32,202 nucleotides of DNA from the NCBI GenBank assembly GCA_934193515.1, contig CAKPVJ010000022.1, forward strand, positions 1 through 32,202, written 5' to 3'. This stretch comes from an uncultured Megasphaera sp. (GTDB lineage: Bacteria > Bacillota > Negativicutes > Veillonellales > Megasphaeraceae). The notes under the pieces are model-generated. The model saw only the letters and a list, made by a program, of their open reading frames with translations. It was not told the DNA's origin and did not search any database. Of the stretch, positions 25,492-32,202 are shown in pieces. How positions within the stretch are numbered: the first letter of the stretch is position 1; each line of letters begins with the position of its first letter. Made by a program: the position numbers and the translations under genes.

Positions 25492-25522
25492 TTTTCATTG
25501 CTCCTTTTGATATTTTTATATC

Positions 25523-25551
25523 ATTATAAATGACGTTGAAAAATTATTCAA
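25523..25551 (-). promoter_or_regulatory. Promoter of the zinc dehydrogenase
   Basis: TTGAAT, 17-base spacer, TATAAT on the minus strand, about 32 bases before the start codon. Confidence 0.75.
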
Positions 25552-25604
25552 TATGTATATATATTTTTTAGTAAACGCACTTTGCGGCATAGACCAGCTC
25601 TTCC

Positions 25605-28484
25605 TTAGGAATTTAGGTATGTATATAATGTATCTTCCACTGGTTTATCTAACAAAAATTGAAAATTAACAATAGGAAGTTCTTCACCAGCATCATTGGT
25701 AATTATAGTCTGAACAGGCTTTCCCAATACGGTAACATCTCCTAAATAATAAAAGTCTTTACCTTCAGAATCGCTCTTTTTTATAAACAAGAGTTTTCTC
25801 ACTTGCATATTTTGAATTTGAACTACTTGCGGAGATGTTATCTTTAATCTAGCCCTAGTCATCCAACTAAATTGTTGTGATGACACAAATTTATCTTCAT
25901 ATTTGGTATTCGCTGAAATATCATCGCGTTTATTATATGTAACAAAAATAGGACACGTATTACCTACAATAGCATATCCATTAAGCGTTCCTTCTCTATT
26001 TTTCTCGTAATGAAGTAATTTAGACACATCTTTTCGCGAGTATTTAGCATACCGAATAAATCCTTGTACAACATCCTTTTCATGACCTACATACAACAAT
26101 TCAAACCGATAGGAAGCATACTCTAAAATATCTTGCATATACTGTTGGAATTCTTTATTTATGCATAATGCAGTAAAATAGTCTGTACGAATATACTGAT
26201 GGTTTTCATATATAATAAGCGGTTGATTGCCATATTTTTTTTTTGCCGCTTTAACAAAAAAATGTAATGTCAATATATTAGCTACACTATCCATCGTTTC
26301 AGCTGTCGTTGTATATCCATATTTTTTTTGAATTTGTTCGACAATTTCAGCTGTTTTGACTACTGGTCGCTGCAGTATTTTTTGTAATACAAGTACATCT
26401 TCAATACGTTTCCCATTGGCAAGTTCTAAACTAGCCATCGTCAATATAGCTTGATGTGCTTCCGTAATGGTTGAATCATACGGCTGTACACGCTGTACAA
26501 ATCCATAATAGCTTCTTTTATCCTGTAGTATGAACAAATACGGATCTTTGTCCCCTATCCGAATAAAATCCATCATCATCGGCCGTCGTCCTAACCGATA
26601 TTTCATATTGCAATACGCTTCTTTTAAATCTTTTAAATCGGCCAACGTTTTCTTCGTATCTATTGCTTTATAAATCTGTTCCTTTGCTATCGTATCAAAA
26701 TAAACAGAGGTCGCTCCCGGCAAAAAATTAGTATGCATCAACTGACGAACAAAATCCTTATCATACGTTCTATCACCATATAACGCAATGGGAAGTAAGA
26801 AATTATTTTCATAATTTCCTATAAAATCCAACACTTCCAAATACCGCTTATGAGGGTATTTACGAAGGCCTCTTCCTAATTGTTGTACAAAGACAATGGC
26901 AGACTGTGTTGGTCGCAACATAATAATCTGATTGATCTGTGGAATATCTATTCCTTCATTAAAAATATCACATGTAAAAATATAATCCAAATAGTCTGCA
27001 TTTGTTTTTGCATCTGCTTCTAGACGCCGCACCATATCAGCCCGCTGTTTTTCCGATGCACTGCCATCTAAGGCCACTGCTCGTCTTCCATGCTTACAAA
27101 ATGCATCAGCTAATACTTTAGCTACTTCAACAGAATTACAGAACACGAGTCCTTTTACTCGATCTGTATCACTACCATATAAATCGGCATAATGCAAAAT
27201 ATGTTGTACACGAGTTTCACAAGTTAATTGATTAAAAGAGCTTTTATCATCTAATACATTGCCATTAACCATAATTTCACTGATACCATGATAATGAAAG
27301 GGTACTAGCATATTTTCTTCTAATGCGTCATGCAAACGAATCTCATAAGCAATATTATGGTCAAAAATATCATAAATATCAAAGTTATCCGTTCGTTCTG
27401 GTGTAGCAGTCATTCCCAATAAAAATTTAGGTTTAAAATATTGTAATACTTTTTGATACGTTGCAGCTCCGCCATGATGGACTTCATCCATTACAATATA
27501 GTCAAACGTATCTGGCGAAAATGTATGCAAAATTTCATCTTTAGCCAATGTTTGAATCGTTGCAAAAATATATTTTTTACCTATTTCCTTATCATGGCCC
27601 GTAAGCCTCCCCATATCTGTTGGTGAAAATCCTACGTTTTGATAGCTTTTCTGGGCACTACGAAGAATCATTTCTCGATGAACTACAAATAAAAATCGTT
27701 TTGGGTGATATATATGTACATCAAAAGCCGATAAATAGGTTTTTCCTGTTCCTGTAGCTGAAATTAACAAGCCTTTATTCTTTCCCTGTTCGCGAAGTTT
27801 TTGAATTCCCTGCAACGCTTTTTGTTGCATTGCATTCGGCTGTATTTTACGAAATGGAATATATACAGACTGTTTTTTCTTGTTCTGTGCATGATATACC
27901 TGTTCATATGCGGTAATCCATTCGTCGGTAACTGGTTCAGCACTTTGCCATAATGCATAAAATTCTTCTCTTGTTTCTCGAATCAATGCCCCTTCTTTGG
28001 CTGATGTAAAAAAAACATTCCATTCCTGATTGTGGGTCAAGGCATTCGCTGTCATATTACTGCTACCAATCACCATAGTATAATCTTCTGGTTTATCTTC
28101 GGCATGATGAAACAAATATCCTTTAGCATGAAACGCTCTTTCTTCTGTCATCATGCGAATTTCTAAGTTAGGAAATTTCAATAATTCACGTAAAGCCAGC
28201 GGTTCTGTAAAATTCAGATACTGTGAGGCCAAGATTTTTCCTTTCACTTGTTTATTTTCAACCAAAGCATCTTTAATACAGGCTAATCCACTTTTTGTAA
28301 TAAAAGCAACAGAAAACAAGAATTCGTCGCATTGATACAATTGAGTAAGAATTGTATCCAAAACCTTCTTGTGTTTTTCTTTATTATTCGTCAATATTTT
28401 GGGAACATACCGCTGATCTGAATCTACTTTATAATCAATAAATCCTTCTCGCAAACACTGTTCTAGTATGTTATATCTAACCAT
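25605..28484 (-). CDS. PLD-domain superfamily II helicase with DUF3427
   Basis: A 959-residue protein in three parts. Residues about 35-180 are a phospholipase-D-like nuclease-type domain with the H-x-K motif at 119-121 (HAKGYLF) and a matching GSSNMT (140-145). Only one such motif is present, so two chains would have to pair to form the usual active site. Residues about 215-570 are a superfamily II helicase: Walker A ATGTGKT (243-249), DEVHH (333-337), TAT (359-361) and motif VI QLGRGLRK (535-542). The rest, about 650-959, fits DUF3427. Such proteins are thought to act on DNA or RNA and recur in accessory and defence loci, but the substrate is not known. The start at 28484 follows AGGAG; the 30 codons upstream overlap the Nudix gene and lack a ribosome site. 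The gene begins 8 bases after the Nudix stop and is clearly AT-rich. Confidence 0.88.
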   Translation of the reverse strand: MVRYNILEQCLREGFIDYKVDSDQRYVPKILTNNKEKHKKVLDTILTQLYQCDEFLFSVAFITKSGLACIKDALVENKQVKGKILASQYLNFTEPLALRELLKFPNLEIRMMTEERAFHAKGYLFHHAEDKPEDYTMVIGSSNMTANALTHNQEWNVFFTSAKEGALIRETREEFYALWQSAEPVTDEWITAYEQVYHAQNKKKQSVYIPFRKIQPNAMQQKALQGIQKLREQGKNKGLLISATGTGKTYLSAFDVHIYHPKRFLFVVHREMILRSAQKSYQNVGFSPTDMGRLTGHDKEIGKKYIFATIQTLAKDEILHTFSPDTFDYIVMDEVHHGGAATYQKVLQYFKPKFLLGMTATPERTDNFDIYDIFDHNIAYEIRLHDALEENMLVPFHYHGISEIMVNGNVLDDKSSFNQLTCETRVQHILHYADLYGSDTDRVKGLVFCNSVEVAKVLADAFCKHGRRAVALDGSASEKQRADMVRRLEADAKTNADYLDYIFTCDIFNEGIDIPQINQIIMLRPTQSAIVFVQQLGRGLRKYPHKRYLEVLDFIGNYENNFLLPIALYGDRTYDKDFVRQLMHTNFLPGATSVYFDTIAKEQIYKAIDTKKTLADLKDLKEAYCNMKYRLGRRPMMMDFIRIGDKDPYLFILQDKRSYYGFVQRVQPYDSTITEAHQAILTMASLELANGKRIEDVLVLQKILQRPVVKTAEIVEQIQKKYGYTTTAETMDSVANILTLHFFVKAAKKKYGNQPLIIYENHQYIRTDYFTALCINKEFQQYMQDILEYASYRFELLYVGHEKDVVQGFIRYAKYSRKDVSKLLHYEKNREGTLNGYAIVGNTCPIFVTYNKRDDISANTKYEDKFVSSQQFSWMTRARLKITSPQVVQIQNMQVRKLLFIKKSDSEGKDFYYLGDVTVLGKPVQTIITNDAGEELPIVNFQFLLDKPVEDTLYTYLNS

Positions 28485-28492
28485 AGATACTC

Positions 28493-28894
28493 CTATTTTT
28501 GTGTAAGTTTTTGCATAATAGGTACGTCGGCCGCAGCCCAATCTAACAGAGGCATATCCTGCGGTAAAAGCCATTTTGCATCAACATGTTCTTTTCGTAT
28601 AAAATCAGGTTTTGCCAAATGGCACATAAATGCATGCATAGTAATCGAAAAATCAGGATACTCATGTTGTACCGTCATATATAAATCCGTTTCTTTTACC
28701 TTTATGTGCACATCCATCTCTTCACGCAGTTCTCGTTCTATTGCTGTATGCTTTGCTTCTCCTTCTTCGATCTTTCCTCCAGGAAATTCATATTTAAAGC
28801 TAACGTAGTCATACTTTCCACGGCCTCTCTGCATGCAAAGAATTTTTCCATTATATTCTAAAATAGCTGCAACAACTTCTAAGTGTTTTTTCAT
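28493..28894 (-). CDS. Nudix hydrolase (MutT-like)
   Basis: A 133-residue nucleoside-diphosphate-linked hydrolase of the MutT/NudG pattern. The Nudix box runs from Gly40 to Val62 (GKIEEGE, then RELREEM), with Asp in place of the usual Gly near its end. Typical substrates are oxidised or modified (d)NTPs, which are converted to monophosphates with release of pyrophosphate, but specificity cannot be read from sequence. AGAGGA precedes the ATG. It is the first gene of a two-gene unit with the PLD-helicase; the shared AT-rich composition says they travelled together. A role in sanitising or signalling nucleotides for the helicase is inference. Confidence 0.92.
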   Translation of the reverse strand: MKKHLEVVAAILEYNGKILCMQRGRGKYDYVSFKYEFPGGKIEEGEAKHTAIERELREEMDVHIKVKETDLYMTVQHEYPDFSITMHAFMCHLAKPDFIRKEHVDAKWLLPQDMPLLDWAAADVPIMQKLTQK

Positions 28895-28921
28895 TATTCT
28901 ATCCTCTTTATTTCATACCAT

Positions 28922-28930
28922 ATTATAACA
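28922..28930 (-). promoter_or_regulatory. Extended -10 promoter of the Nudix-helicase unit
   Basis: TGTTATAAT on the minus strand, 27 bases before the Nudix start. No good -35 box. The surrounding 130 bases are very AT-rich and hold no other gene. Confidence 0.4.
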
Positions 28931-29027
28931 GGTAATTATTATTTTTAGGGAAATACATTAAGTTGACGCAATATTCGTTCTACATGAATAATTACATCCT
29001 CCCTTTTATCCTTATTTATCATATAAC

Positions 29028-29065
29028 AAAAAGGAACTTTTAACCATAGAACAGTCAAAAGTTCC
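29028..29065 (-). terminator. Terminator downstream of the carboxyltransferase
   Basis: GGAACTTTT / AAAAGTTCC 9-bp stem with a 15-base loop, followed by five T residues on the minus strand. It follows the hairpin at 29095-29122 and insulates the AT-rich unit. Confidence 0.75.
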
Positions 29066-29094
29066 CTAAATTTTTTTATCTCAGTCAATTCCGC

Positions 29095-29122
29095 AGCCCT
29101 GCACACATACGCATGCAGGGCT
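29095..29122 (-). other. Stem-loop just after the carboxyltransferase stop
   Basis: Perfect 9-bp stem AGCCCTGCA / TGCAGGGCT with a 10-base loop and no T tract. In the minus-strand transcript it precedes the true terminator by about 30 bases and may stabilise the mRNA 3' end. Confidence 0.6.
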
Positions 29123-29133
29123 TGTCCTATCCC

Positions 29134-30510
29134 TTATTCTTTATCTATTTTAATTTCCTGCTGTGCCGCTTTTCGTTTTTTAAAAAATGGCAGCGCCACT
29201 TCCGGGAAAATGGCATAGCCCAATACGTCTTCCGGGCTGGCGTTGGGGAAGCCTTCATCAGCCAGTGCCTGCTTGGCTTTTCCCAATTCCGGCGTCAGGT
29301 CATCAGCCGGACGGTGATTGATGACCGGTTCATCGCCAATACACATTTTACGGAATTTTTCATCGATTTTGCCGGGTACACGGCCATATTTGCCGCGAAC
29401 GATGTCCCGCACTTCATTGGTAACAATTTTATACCGGCCGTACAAGACGTTCAGTGCCGCAGCCGAGCCTGTAATTTGGCTTGTCGGCGTAACCAGCGGC
29501 GGATATCCTAAATCGCGGCGAACATTCGGCATTTCAGCCAATACTTCGTCAAACCGGTCTTCGGCTCCCTGTCCTTTCAGCTGATTATACAGGTTCGTCA
29601 GCATGCCGCCGGGAATCTGATATTTGCGGACTGCCGGATTAATCTGGCTCGGCATGGTGAGGTTAAATTCATCAGCCAATTCCTTCCGCACTTTTTTGAA
29701 ATGTTCCGTTAATGGCCAAAGGCGTTCTACGTCAATATCCGTATCATAAATACTGTTTTGCAGCGACATGACCATTGTTTCCGTTGCCGGCTGACTTGTG
29801 ACTTCGCCAAAGGGGGACAACGCCGTATCAATAATATCGACGCCTGCTTCAATCGCTTTCATATAGGTCATTTCCCCAAAACCGCAGGTACAGTGCGTAT
29901 GCAGCTCAATAGGAATGGATAGATGTTTTTTCAGCATTCGCACCAGATTATACGCATCATACGGTGCCAGCAGCCCGGACATATCTTTGATGCACAAGGA
30001 GTCTACGCCCATGCTTTGCAGTTCCATGGCAACTTTGGTAAACGATTCCATGGTGTGAATCGGACTGATGGTATATACAATGGCCCCTTGTATATGAACA
30101 GATTTCGTATCTTTCGCGGCTTTAATGGCCGATTCCATATTTCTGGGATCATTGAGCGCATCAAACACGCGAATAATATCTATACCGTTATCTACGGCAC
30201 GATTGACAAACTCGTAGACGACATCGTCCGCATAGTGCCGATATCCCAAAATATTCTGTCCGCGAAACAGCATTTGCAGCGGTGTTTTTTTTACATGTTT
30301 TTTTATCGTCCGCAGCCGTTCCCACGGGTCTTCATCCAAAAAGCGCATGCATGTATCAAAGGTCGCGCCGCCCCAGCATTCCAATGCATTATAGCCAATT
30401 TCATCCATGGCTTCCAATACGGGAAGCATTTGATTTAGACGCATTCTCGTTGCCGCTATGGATTGGTGTCCGTCACGCAGGACGGTTTCCGTTATTTTTA
30501 CTCTTGCCAT
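29134..30510 (-). CDS. Oxaloacetate decarboxylase alpha / pyruvate carboxylase subunit B type carboxyltransferase, no biotin domain
   Basis: A 458-residue carboxyltransferase of the OadA/PycB/transcarboxylase-5S group, which moves CO2 between biotin and pyruvate/oxaloacetate. The TIM-barrel starts with ETVLRDGHQS (8-17). The carboxylated lysine is in SLCIKDMSG, and the metal-binding histidines are in ELHTHCTCG. The C-terminal part follows the conserved carboxylase extension (IPGGMLTNL). The usual C-terminal biotinyl domain (EAMKM) is missing, so a separate biotin carrier protein must serve it. In Negativicutes this enzyme feeds lactate or succinate metabolism, coupled to sodium pumping or to transcarboxylation, but partner subunits are not in the window. 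GGAGG lies 12 bases before the ATG. Confidence 0.9.
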   Translation of the reverse strand: MARVKITETVLRDGHQSIAATRMRLNQMLPVLEAMDEIGYNALECWGGATFDTCMRFLDEDPWERLRTIKKHVKKTPLQMLFRGQNILGYRHYADDVVYEFVNRAVDNGIDIIRVFDALNDPRNMESAIKAAKDTKSVHIQGAIVYTISPIHTMESFTKVAMELQSMGVDSLCIKDMSGLLAPYDAYNLVRMLKKHLSIPIELHTHCTCGFGEMTYMKAIEAGVDIIDTALSPFGEVTSQPATETMVMSLQNSIYDTDIDVERLWPLTEHFKKVRKELADEFNLTMPSQINPAVRKYQIPGGMLTNLYNQLKGQGAEDRFDEVLAEMPNVRRDLGYPPLVTPTSQITGSAAALNVLYGRYKIVTNEVRDIVRGKYGRVPGKIDEKFRKMCIGDEPVINHRPADDLTPELGKAKQALADEGFPNASPEDVLGYAIFPEVALPFFKKRKAAQQEIKIDKE

Positions 30511-30609
30511 ACGTAATTTATTCCTCCACTTATATTGCTATCTATATCGTATTTCTTTATATTGCTTGAAGATATGCTAACCATTAGGATATAGTTATAA
30601 TTACATTTC

Positions 30610-30618
30610 ATTATATCA
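30610..30618 (-). promoter_or_regulatory. Extended -10 promoter of the carboxyltransferase
   Basis: TGATATAAT on the minus strand about 100 bases before the start codon, preceded by a poor -35 region. Confidence 0.45.
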
Positions 30619-30829
30619 TATTTTGACAAGAAAGGCAGATACTTTTATCGCTTTGCTTGTTCTTCTTATGCATACACGGCTTCACAGCAAGAAAATTGCA
30701 GAATACATGCTGTCTTATCAGAAATTCAGACATGCATATAGTGTAATTCAATCCATTCTATGCTACACTGGTACTATAAATAGTTTTAGGTGTATCTTTA
30801 TTCCATACCTGACGAAAGGGGTTCTTGTT

Positions 30830-31645
30830 ATGACATCATGCACACATATTACGGCTGTCTACTTTAGTCCTACCCATACTACCAAAACAATCTGTGAAAC
30901 GATTGCCAAAGAATTATCGCTGACCTTGGGCATTCCCTGGAAAAGCCGCAGTTTTACCCTTCCTGCCGAACGAACGGAGCCGCTGCAGTTTGACCAGACA
31001 GAGCTCGTTATTTTTGGCGTACCCGTATATGCCGGCCGAGTCCCCAACTTTCTGGGAAAATACATCAGCCAAACAACAGGAAACAGTGCCATGGCCATTC
31101 CGGTTGTCGTCTATGGAAACCGTGCGTATGACGATGCATTGATTGAACTGCGTGATATATTGGAAACAAGTCGGCTTCACACCGTCGCTGCCGCTGCGTT
31201 TATTGGCGAACATTCTTTTTCACGCATTTTGGCCAAAGGCCGGCCTGACAGTCAAGATTTGAACCAAGCGCGCCGCTTCGCCCATGCCGTTGCTAGTGCT
31301 ATCGAAAATAACCGGTATCACACACCGATTGCCGTCAAAGGCAATGTACCATATCGTCCTTACATGGTGCCTCAAAAGAAAGACGGCGGCCATAAAACGA
31401 TTACTAAAGTATTTCCAAAAATCAATGATGCCTGCACGAATTGCGGCATTTGCGTTCAAGTCTGTCCGATGGGCGCCATTGCGCCGGACTGCCACAGTTA
31501 TACTCATTTCTGCATCAAATGTTGTGCCTGTGTCAAAGCATGTCCTGTCCATGCCCGTTATTATGACGATGAAACCTATTTATTCCACAAAAAACAATTA
31601 GAAGAAAATTTTGCCCGCCGGGCTGAACCGGAAACGTTCATTTAA
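30830..31645 (+). CDS. EFR1-family flavodoxin-ferredoxin fusion
   Basis: A 271-residue soluble electron carrier. Residues 8-160 resemble a flavodoxin, with the FMN phosphate loop FSPTHTTKT (12-20) and VFGVPVYAGR-like second loop (61-70). Residues 200-245 are a two-cluster ferredoxin: Cys202/205/208/212 followed by Pro (CTNCGICVQVCP) and Cys228/231/234/238 followed by Pro (CIKCCACVKACP). EFR1-type proteins move electrons in anaerobes, but their physiological partners are generally unknown. The start at 30830 is chosen from AAAGGGG eight bases upstream. The longer frame from 30623 crosses the intergenic region and is not credible. The gene diverges from the carboxyltransferase. Confidence 0.92.
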   Translation: MTSCTHITAVYFSPTHTTKTICETIAKELSLTLGIPWKSRSFTLPAERTEPLQFDQTELVIFGVPVYAGRVPNFLGKYISQTTGNSAMAIPVVVYGNRAYDDALIELRDILETSRLHTVAAAAFIGEHSFSRILAKGRPDSQDLNQARRFAHAVASAIENNRYHTPIAVKGNVPYRPYMVPQKKDGGHKTITKVFPKINDACTNCGICVQVCPMGAIAPDCHSYTHFCIKCCACVKACPVHARYYDDETYLFHKKQLEENFARRAEPETFI

Positions 31646-31663
31646 ATTTTGTTGTATACAGGG

Positions 31664-32184
31664 ACGTATCCCTGCACCCTCACCTATTCATTCTTTTTCG
31701 TACCGCCGAAAAAGAACGAATCAAGATAAGCAGAGAGCCGAAATCTTTGATTTCGTGCGAATCGCTTAGGCATAGCAAAAGGCGGCCGCCCGAAACTCCC
31801 ATTCCTTTGAGAATGTCCGTCATTGCTAAATGGGCGAAACTCGCTTCGCTCAAACAAAACGCCCATTTTTAACGCAATGCCACCCATTCTCATTGTGCGG
31901 CCAAGCCGCACAACCAGTCATTCCCGTAACGGGGCGGCTTGGAAACAAATGCAACCAATTACAGGTGAAGGTATACTGAAAAATCTTTGATAACTCAATC
32001 CATTACTCATATGTGCTAACAAAATTCTTGTATAAATAGATAAGCTGTTAGCATAGATGAGCCTATGTATGCTGTCGTTTTTTCTTGACAGATGGGTTTT
32101 CCCGACAACCAGGCGAAATCTATCTTGCATGACTGCCAACACCGCCCGTTACGAGCGTGCCGACCGGTCGAAGACCGGATACGG
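31664..32184 (+). repeat. Degenerate intergenic repeat, long copy
   Basis: Its two end blocks (31664-31716 and 32153-32184) resemble the blocks at 13897-13949 and 13999-14031 in the same order and orientation. The roughly 440 bases between them have no counterpart in the short copy. The true element boundaries are unknown. Confidence 0.45.
31893..31942. other. Mutually exclusive stem-loops
   Basis: TTGTGCGGC (31893-31901) pairs perfectly with GCCGCACAA (31905-31913). The overlapping CCAAGCCGC (31901-31909) pairs perfectly with GCGGCTTGG (31934-31942). Both pairings use GCCGC, so only one can form at a time. A small CCCG/CGGG hairpin sits in the second loop. Confidence 0.55.
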
Positions 32185-32202
32185 AGTTTGCCGATGACGG
32201 GA

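Larger units (their letters stand above)
31646..32202. other. Non-coding region dense in inverted repeats
   Basis: The last 557 bases contain no frame with a ribosome-binding site. Frames of 74-75 codons on the minus strand overlap the inverted repeats and look spurious. Hairpins seen: CAGGGA/TCCCTG (31659-31674), TTCTTTTTCG/CGAAAAAGAA (31691-31716), AAATGGGCG/CGCCCATTT followed by TT (31828-31870), the switchable set at 31893-31942, and TGCTAAC/GTTAGCA (32014-32053). It may continue beyond the window. Confidence 0.6.

Noticed and set aside
28485..28574. 30-codon N-terminal extension of the PLD-helicase
   Set aside because: It lies inside the Nudix gene and has no ribosome site, whereas AGGAG precedes the ATG at 28484.
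30623..30829. 69-codon N-terminal extension of the EFR1 protein
   Set aside because: The flavodoxin domain begins right after the ATG at 30830; the upstream sequence is AT-rich intergenic DNA with no domain similarity.
31684..31911. 75-codon minus-strand frame in the right-end region
   Set aside because: No ribosome-binding site; the frame runs through several inverted repeats and its product has no plausible domain. It is better explained as repeat sequence read by chance.
31918..32142. 74-codon minus-strand frame near the right end
   Set aside because: No ribosome-binding site or recognisable product, and the composition is not gene-like.
1..32202. CRISPR array, prophage or insertion sequence
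   Set aside because: No regularly spaced direct repeats, no integrase, transposase or phage structural genes, and no terminal inverted repeats flanking a gene were found on either strand.

Overview
The window looks like a chromosomal segment of a strictly anaerobic Firmicute, most likely a member of the Negativicutes (Veillonellaceae/Megasphaera/Dialister type). This is an inference. It rests on a giant fused acyl-CoA dehydratase activase-related protein, a biotin-domain-less oxaloacetate/pyruvate carboxyltransferase, an FprA flavodiiron protein, an EFR1-type flavodoxin-ferredoxin, an NhaD-type antiporter, strong Shine-Dalgarno sequences and roughly mid-40s to 50 % G+C in most genes. No ribosomal RNA, CRISPR array, prophage or insertion sequence was seen.

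Layout. From 57 to 3847 (minus strand) a DUF1934 gene, argS and pyrG form a housekeeping run. From 3931 to 5939 a radical-SAM enzyme and its DUF4130/TIGR03915 partner form an overlapping pair with their own well-formed promoter. A 51-residue gene with its own promoter and terminator follows at 6114-6269, then fprA at 6397-7632. From 7742 to 11485 lies a three-gene membrane operon (DUF2157, GDYXXLXY-like, LppM-like) of unknown function. A universal stress protein (minus) and an NhaD-type antiporter (plus) diverge from about 12.1-12.3 kb. A tRNA-His/Gln/Lys operon lies at 14122-14355, with a consensus promoter, a leader hairpin and a terminator. speE is at 14478-15326 and diverges from the 1434-residue activase-like gene (15586-19890). 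That gene converges on dnaE (19945-23418) over a shared bidirectional terminator. A GNAT gene, a solo tRNA-Pro and a zinc alcohol dehydrogenase follow.

From 25605 to 28894 is a visibly more AT-rich two-gene unit: a Nudix hydrolase and a PLD-helicase-DUF3427 protein. It looks recently acquired and is the best candidate for a defence or nucleic-acid-processing module. The window ends with a carboxyltransferase (29134-30510), a divergent EFR1 ferredoxin (30830-31645) and 557 bases of non-coding DNA rich in inverted repeats. Part of this last region is a diverged copy of a sequence at about 13.9-14.03 kb.

Functional reading. Most genes are housekeeping: nucleotide and tRNA metabolism, replication, polyamines and redox/oxygen protection. 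The less understood parts are the radical-SAM/DUF4130 pair, the DUF2157 operon, the PLD-helicase/Nudix pair, the giant activase-like fusion and the structured intergenic repeats. No single locus here can be shown from sequence alone to be a new system.
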